Below are positions 59,768 through 64,000 of a DNA stretch of 64,000 nt, piece by piece; positions within the stretch are counted from its first letter, which is position 1, and every line of letters starts with the position of its first letter. The position numbers were made by a program, and so were the translations under genes. The DNA is from Lachnospiraceae bacterium MA2020. GTDB taxonomy: Bacteria; Bacillota; Clostridia; Lachnospirales; Lachnospiraceae. Location: positions 62,001-126,000 of the forward strand of contig JQKK01000011.1 in the NCBI GenBank assembly GCA_000746015.1, written 5' to 3'. Under the pieces are notes generated by a model. It had not been told where the DNA came from and did not search any database. It saw only the letters and a program-made list of their open reading frames with translations.

Positions 59768-60355
59768 ATGGACGAAAAGATCATACTTGCGTCTGCATCT
59801 CCAAGACGCAGGGAGCTTCTTGAGAGGGCGGATATTTTATTTGACGTCATTGTCAGCAATTCTGATGAAAAATATACGGCAGTTAAACCGGAGAAGATAG
59901 TTGAAGAAATATCTTGTGGCAAGGCAGAAGATGTTGCTAAGAGTTGTGACAGGGATGATGTCATTATTCTTGCTGCAGATACGGTAGTCTGCTTTGAAGA
60001 TGTGATATATGGAAAGCCATCTGATACGGATGATGCTTTCAATATGCTCAAAAAACTTCAGGGAAACACACATAAAGTTGTTACAGGAGTTACTTTTGCC
60101 ATAAAGAAGGACGAAAAGATAGATTACAGGACATTTCATGAAGCTACAGAGGTTTCTGTATATGAAATGACCGATGATGAGATCCGTGAGTATATTGCGA
60201 CGGGTGAGCCGATGGACAAAGCAGGTTCTTATGCAATACAGGGTAAATATGCAAAATACATAAAAAGTATAAAAGGTGATTACAGCAATGTCGTTGGATT
60301 ACCTATAAGCCGCGTATATCATGAGCTAAAAGCTATAAGAACGGAACTTGACTGA
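59768..60355 (+). CDS. Maf-family nucleoside triphosphate pyrophosphatase
   Basis: This 195-residue protein is a Maf homologue, which hydrolyses dTTP/UTP or modified nucleotides to monophosphates and in Bacillus affects septum formation. It has the N-terminal ILASASPRRRELLERADI, IILAADTVVCFEDVIYGKPS, HKVVTGVTFA and the late GEPMDKAGSYAIQGKYAKYI. ATG 59768 follows GAAAGGA; the open frame upstream runs into the terminator of the previous gene. Confidence 0.93.
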   Translation: MDEKIILASASPRRRELLERADILFDVIVSNSDEKYTAVKPEKIVEEISCGKAEDVAKSCDRDDVIILAADTVVCFEDVIYGKPSDTDDAFNMLKKLQGNTHKVVTGVTFAIKKDEKIDYRTFHEATEVSVYEMTDDEIREYIATGEPMDKAGSYAIQGKYAKYIKSIKGDYSNVVGLPISRVYHELKAIRTELD

Positions 60356-60504
60356 TTTTTAATTTGTACTTGAACTATTTTGTCATTGCTGTTATATTAT
60401 TCATAAGATACGTATATTTATGCATGTGTTTTTAAACATTATACAAAACACATTTTGGGATATGCATAGATATAATAGGATGATAATTTAGGGAGGATGT
60501 TATT

Positions 60505-61356
60505 ATGAAAAAGAAAATATTTGCAGTAACAGTAGCAATGGCTATGGCTACAATGATGCTTTCAGGATGCGGAAGCTCTTCACAGAGTAAGGCAAGCGAG
60601 GCAGTTCCTTCAGAGGCACCTGCTTCAGAAGCAGCATCAACAGAGGCTGCTGCACCTGATGCGGGCGAGGCAACAGGAGAAACACTTATCGTTGGTACAA
60701 ACGCAGCATTCCCTCCATTTGAATATGTTGGTGATGATGGACAGCCAGATGGCTTTGATGTAGCACTTATCAAGGCAATTGGTGAAAAGATCGGCGCAAA
60801 CGTTGAGGTTCAGGATATGGAGTTTGATTCACTCGTATCTTCTATCGGAAATAAGATCGATATGGCTATCGCAGGTATGACAGTTACTGAAGAGAGAAAG
60901 AACATGGTTGATTTCTCTGAGCCTTACTATGAGGCAGTTCAGTCTGTGATCATACCAAAGGATGCAGCAATTTCATCAGCTGAGGATCTTAAAGGAGCAG
61001 CAATAGGCACTCAGCTTGGAACAACAGGAAACTTCCTTGCAGAGGATATCGAGGGAGCATCTGTTTCAACATATAATAAGGGTGTGGATGCAGTAAATGA
61101 TCTTATCAATGGACGTGTTGACTGTGTTATCATCGACAAAAACCCTGCTGAAGTATTTGGCGCACAGTTTGCAGATAAACTTACTGTACTTCCAGGAAGC
61201 CAGTTCGATTTCGAAGTAGAGAACTATGCAATCGCACTTCCTAAGGGAAACACAGAGCTTGCTGATAAGGTTAATGCAGCACTTGCAGACCTCAAGGCAG
61301 ACGGCACATATGACAAATTGGTATCAGAGTATATTGACGGAGCAACAGAGAAATAA
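60505..61356 (+). CDS. Polar amino-acid ABC transporter binding lipoprotein
   Basis: This 283-residue family 3 solute-binding protein has lipobox MLSGCGSS (Cys about 22) and an Ala/Ser/Glu/Pro-rich linker to about residue 55. The mature part shows LIVGTNAAFPPFEYVGDDGQ, DGFDVALIKAIGEKIG, SIGNKIDMAIAGMTVTEERK, VDFSEPYYEAVQSVI and DLKGAAIGTQLGTTGNF. It binds a polar or acidic amino acid for the membrane proteins encoded next. GGGAGG precedes the ATG. Confidence 0.94.
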   Translation: MKKKIFAVTVAMAMATMMLSGCGSSSQSKASEAVPSEAPASEAASTEAAAPDAGEATGETLIVGTNAAFPPFEYVGDDGQPDGFDVALIKAIGEKIGANVEVQDMEFDSLVSSIGNKIDMAIAGMTVTEERKNMVDFSEPYYEAVQSVIIPKDAAISSAEDLKGAAIGTQLGTTGNFLAEDIEGASVSTYNKGVDAVNDLINGRVDCVIIDKNPAEVFGAQFADKLTVLPGSQFDFEVENYAIALPKGNTELADKVNAALADLKADGTYDKLVSEYIDGATEK

Positions 61357-62043
61357 ATGACAATCACTGAACGTTTTAATGCGGCATTTGTAGCAGGTGA
61401 TCGCTACAAGCTGTACATATCGGGACTTGGGATCACACTTGAAATAGCATTATTTGCAGCAATACTAGGTGTTGTAATCGGTACTATCCTTGCGCTTATG
61501 AAATTATCTACAAAAGAAGATGGCAAACCTACGGTATTTTATTATATAGCTACAGTCTATGTTGACATCATCAGAGGAACACCTAGTGTTCTTCAGTTGT
61601 TGATCATGTGGTTTATAGTTATGGCATCATCAAACAACGGAATACTCGTTGCGTCACTGTCATTTGGACTTAACTCAGCTGCATACGTATCTGAGATAGT
61701 TCGTGGCGGTATACTTGCCGTAGATAAAGGCCAGATGGAGGCAGGTCGCTCTTTGGGACTTTCAAAGGCGCAGACTATGCAGTATATCGTTCTTCCACAG
61801 GCTATGAAAAATGTAATCCCGCCTCTTGGCAATGAGTTCATCACACTCATCAAAGAGACAGCTATAGTAGGATATGTAAGTCTTGCAGACCTCACACGTG
61901 TTGCAAACCAGGTTGCATCAAGGACATATGATGCATTCATGCCGTTGATTGGTGCTGCGGTTATCTATTTTGTAGTGATAAAGATACTTACGTTGATCCT
62001 TGGAAATATTGAAAGGAGGATGCGCAAGAGTGATAACCGTTAA
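61357..62043 (+). CDS. Amino-acid ABC transporter permease
   Basis: This 228-residue His/Glu/Gln-type permease has about five transmembrane helices, the conserved [20 protein letters not shown] entry, [20 protein letters not shown] and [20 protein letters not shown] (EAA loop), and [20 protein letters not shown]. Its start directly abuts the binding-protein stop. The 3' end overlaps the ATPase gene by 14 bases. Confidence 0.94.
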   Translation: MTITERFNAAFVAGDRYKLYISGLGITLEIALFAAILGVVIGTILALMKLSTKEDGKPTVFYYIATVYVDIIRGTPSVLQLLIMWFIVMASSNNGILVASLSFGLNSAAYVSEIVRGGILAVDKGQMEAGRSLGLSKAQTMQYIVLPQAMKNVIPPLGNEFITLIKETAIVGYVSLADLTRVANQVASRTYDAFMPLIGAAVIYFVVIKILTLILGNIERRMRKSDNR

Positions 62044-62767
62044 AGACTTATGTAAAGAGTTTAAGAACAATGACGGAGAAGTAGTAAAAGTTCTCAGAGG
62101 CATCAATTATGAGATCAATAAGGGAGAGAAGATAGTTATCGTAGGTCCTTCCGGATCTGGAAAGAGTACTTTCCTCAGATGTATCAATCTTCTTGAGAGA
62201 CCGACTTCAGGACACATTATATTTGATGGAGAGGACATTACTTCACCTAAGGTTGACATAAATAAGGTTCGTGAGAGAATGGGTATGGTTTTCCAGACTT
62301 TCAATCTTTTCAACAACCTTACTGTCATGGAGAATATCATACTTGCACCGGTCAAGCTCAAGGTGATGAGCGAAGCTGACGCTAAGGCAAAGGCGCTTGA
62401 GCTTTTGAAGCGTGTAAATCTTGTGGATAAGGCAGATGTATATCCTGCAGCACTTTCCGGCGGACAGAAGCAGAGAATAGCTATTGTGCGTTCACTTTGC
62501 ATGAACCCGGAGGTCATGCTTTTTGACGAGCCTACATCAGCACTTGATCCGGAAATGGTAGGAGAAGTACTTGATGTTATGAAGCAGCTCGCGGATGAAG
62601 GTATGACAATGGTTGTTGTAACTCATGAGATGGGCTTTGCAAGAGAAGTTGCTACTAAGGTGCTTTTCGTAGATGAAGGTGTCATTATGGAAGAGAATAC
62701 TCCACAGGAGTTCTTTGCAAATCCAAAGAGCAAGAGATTGCAGGATTTCCTTTCAAAGGTGCTTTAA
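62030..62767 (+). CDS. Amino-acid ABC transporter ATPase
   Basis: This 245-residue GlnQ-type ATPase has Walker [39 protein letters not shown] (Q loop), [20 protein letters not shown] (signature), [19 protein letters not shown] (Walker B) and [17 protein letters not shown] (switch His). GTG 62030 is chosen because AAAGGAGG lies nine bases before it; the open frame extends ten codons upstream. It ends the three-gene amino-acid import operon. Confidence 0.95.
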   Translation: MITVKDLCKEFKNNDGEVVKVLRGINYEINKGEKIVIVGPSGSGKSTFLRCINLLERPTSGHIIFDGEDITSPKVDINKVRERMGMVFQTFNLFNNLTVMENIILAPVKLKVMSEADAKAKALELLKRVNLVDKADVYPAALSGGQKQRIAIVRSLCMNPEVMLFDEPTSALDPEMVGEVLDVMKQLADEGMTMVVVTHEMGFAREVATKVLFVDEGVIMEENTPQEFFANPKSKRLQDFLSKVL

Positions 62768-62782
62768 AACGTACAGAAACAA

Positions 62783-62822
62783 AAAGGGCAAAGAGTCATT
62801 ATTTCAACTCTTTGCCCTTTGT
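62783..62822. terminator. Bidirectional terminator between the two convergent operons
   Basis: A perfect 14-bp stem (62783-62796 with 62807-62820) with A-run on the left and T-rich right side serves the ABC operon and the minus-strand SGNH gene. Confidence 0.9.
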
Positions 62823-63803
62823 TTATTTCCTCAATTCCAATAGATAATTCGATATGAACTCCTGTGTGAATTTATCTGCACCGGCGTGGTTCATGTGATT
62901 GTTGTCTCCAAAGTAAATATTGTCATAGACAGGCACCTCGGTTTCTATTATGAAGCTTGGATGCTTTTCCTGTACTTCTGAGAGAAACTCCTTATATCCG
63001 TTCCAAAATTCATCTGTAATAACTTTTGAAGAGGCTTCATTTATAGGAGCCTGAGCAATTATCACTCTTATTCCGCTAGACTCACAAAGATCCAATAGAC
63101 GATAGTAATAAGAAAGGACAAGCGGGGAATAATCAAATTCTTCATGATGTGTCTCGTAGTTTAGATCAGAATTACCAGCATCTGTGCCGAACTCAGTGTA
63201 TCCCTGGTGCTCTCTGACAGTGGCATATTTTTCTTTATTTGCCTCGCGATTACCTGTAAACTTTGCCTGATACATTGCATCCAGATATTTATTTGGCAGG
63301 CGAAGATTAAAGGATACAAGATCACTGAGCCAGCCAGAATAATGTATAGTCTCGTCGGAGTATTTGAAAGCTTCTGCCTCAACCTCTGCAAGTTCAAATG
63401 GAGTAAGGTAATTATAGTATAGTGTCTGCTGCCAGTTGTCGATGCTGCAGAAGTGATATGGCGCAAAGGTCACAATTACCGATTGAGGTGCGATATGATT
63501 TTTCAAGTAATTTTTCAATGCATAATACATCTCGATAGAGGTGGAGCCTCCGATCGCCATATTGTAGGTATCCGGTCCAAACTGCGCCGGAAGGTAGCTA
63601 GACTTTGCACGAGAGTCACCAAGTATAAGTATACGCTTGGATTGTTCTGATGACGATCTTACAAAATCAGACTCTTCCTGCCACATGGTATATTCTACAG
63701 CCATGTAGTCGAGCGGCATCAGATATGCCACAAATGACAGTATCAATAATGGTATAGAAAGAACTATTAAATTTCGTAAAAGCTTAACTATGTTTTTATT
63801 CAT
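62823..63803 (-). CDS. Exported SGNH-like partner of a second MBOAT protein
   Basis: This 326-residue protein has one membrane helix (LIVLSIPLLILSFVAYLMPL) and an SGNH-hydrolase-like exported domain: RILILGDSRAKSSYLPAQF (nucleophile in GDSR), NMAIGGSTSIEMYYAL, SVIVTFAPYHFCS and the late FGDNNHMNHAGADKF with Asp/His. It follows an MBOAT gene on the minus strand by 21 bp, the same arrangement as at 51486-54034. The sequence is only distantly similar to that first partner. Confidence 0.82.
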   Translation of the reverse strand: MNKNIVKLLRNLIVLSIPLLILSFVAYLMPLDYMAVEYTMWQEESDFVRSSSEQSKRILILGDSRAKSSYLPAQFGPDTYNMAIGGSTSIEMYYALKNYLKNHIAPQSVIVTFAPYHFCSIDNWQQTLYYNYLTPFELAEVEAEAFKYSDETIHYSGWLSDLVSFNLRLPNKYLDAMYQAKFTGNREANKEKYATVREHQGYTEFGTDAGNSDLNYETHHEEFDYSPLVLSYYYRLLDLCESSGIRVIIAQAPINEASSKVITDEFWNGYKEFLSEVQEKHPSFIIETEVPVYDNIYFGDNNHMNHAGADKFTQEFISNYLLELRK

Positions 63804-63824
63804 TAATAAATTCCTGGTCTAATC

Positions 63825-64000
63825 TTAAAATTTGAAGTAAATAAACTGAGCAGCGCCAATATTTGCACTGAGGAGAATCATGATAGTAAGCAGATAATAT
63901 ACAGCCCAACGTACAGGGATATTCTTTGAAAGAATTACTGCGGGAGCATCTCCGGTTTTTTCGTTGAGTATATCATAAGCTAAGAGTATCAACAGTGAAA
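63825..64000 (-). CDS. MBOAT-family O-acyltransferase, C-terminal end (partial)
   Basis: Only the last 57 or so codons lie in the window. The reading frame ends KNIPVRWAVYYLLTIMILLS, then ANIGAAQFIYFKF and stop. This matches the end of the other MBOAT protein (KLPVRWIAYTAVTTLIIVSQ ... TAQSFIYFSF). The identification rests on this resemblance and on the SGNH partner gene that follows. Confidence 0.75.
   Translation of the reverse strand, partial: SLLILLAYDILNEKTGDAPAVILSKNIPVRWAVYYLLTIMILLSANIGAAQFIYFKF

Overview
The window reads as chromosomal DNA of a Gram-positive, strictly anaerobic gut or rumen Firmicute, most likely a Lachnospiraceae member of the Butyrivibrio/Pseudobutyrivibrio/Roseburia type. 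That placement is inferred from gene content: split transketolase, GlgC/GlgD pair, SpoVG, DnaD/DnaI-type primosome genes, YesM/YesN two-component pair, LCP protein, many lipoprotein-anchored ABC binding proteins and moderate GC. TTG and GTG starts are common, and most recognisable promoters are sigma-A type with a TGn extended -10. No rRNA, tRNA, CRISPR array, prophage or intact insertion sequence was seen.

Layout. 1-7104: housekeeping genes, namely the end of a split transketolase with ribulose-phosphate epimerase, murC, and a dnaD-dnaI-like-PRPP synthetase operon preceded by four DnaA-box 9-mers. 7105-11603: an AT-rich accessory island on the minus strand with an HTH regulator/HipA-like kinase pair (probable toxin-antitoxin) and a 919-residue secreted BspA-like protein. 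11622-21387: a minus-strand arabinoside locus, with YesM/YesN two-component system, a second solute-binding protein, a CUT1 ABC importer and a cytoplasmic GH127 beta-L-arabinofuranosidase. 21603-28213: an AraC-type regulator and a ChvE-like monosaccharide ABC importer with two tandem permeases. 28600-34443: glgC-glgD, spoVG, proC and phosphoglucomutase. 34447-44710: a surface-polysaccharide cluster of glycosyltransferases, GtrA, an SGNH esterase, a priming sugar transferase and an LCP ligase. 44895-49564: an HtrA protease, a divergent ClpX coupled to a small LspA-like protein, and an orphan carbamate kinase. 49894-51369: a probable remnant of an Rpn-type protein, a Phd/RelE toxin-antitoxin pair and an Rrf2 regulator. 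51486-59025: an MBOAT/SGNH acyl-transfer pair followed by a cell-wall amidase, a lipoprotein and a GHL10 glycosidase. 59309-62767: a repeat-only lipoprotein, Maf and a polar amino-acid ABC importer. 62823-64000 (minus): a second SGNH/MBOAT pair, cut by the window edge.

How it fits together. The organism imports plant-derived oligosaccharides and monosaccharides, stores carbon as glycogen (GlgC/GlgD with phosphoglucomutase), and invests heavily in its envelope: polysaccharide synthesis, acylation, amidase, GHL10 and HtrA. The observations most worth following up are the 177-bp branched foldable element overlapping the end of glgD, the divergent ClpX with a long charged linker and no RKH loop in an operon with an LspA-like protein, the lipoprotein made only of signal peptide plus 39-bp repeats, the DnaA-box cluster upstream of dnaD, and several perfect dyads that look like operators.
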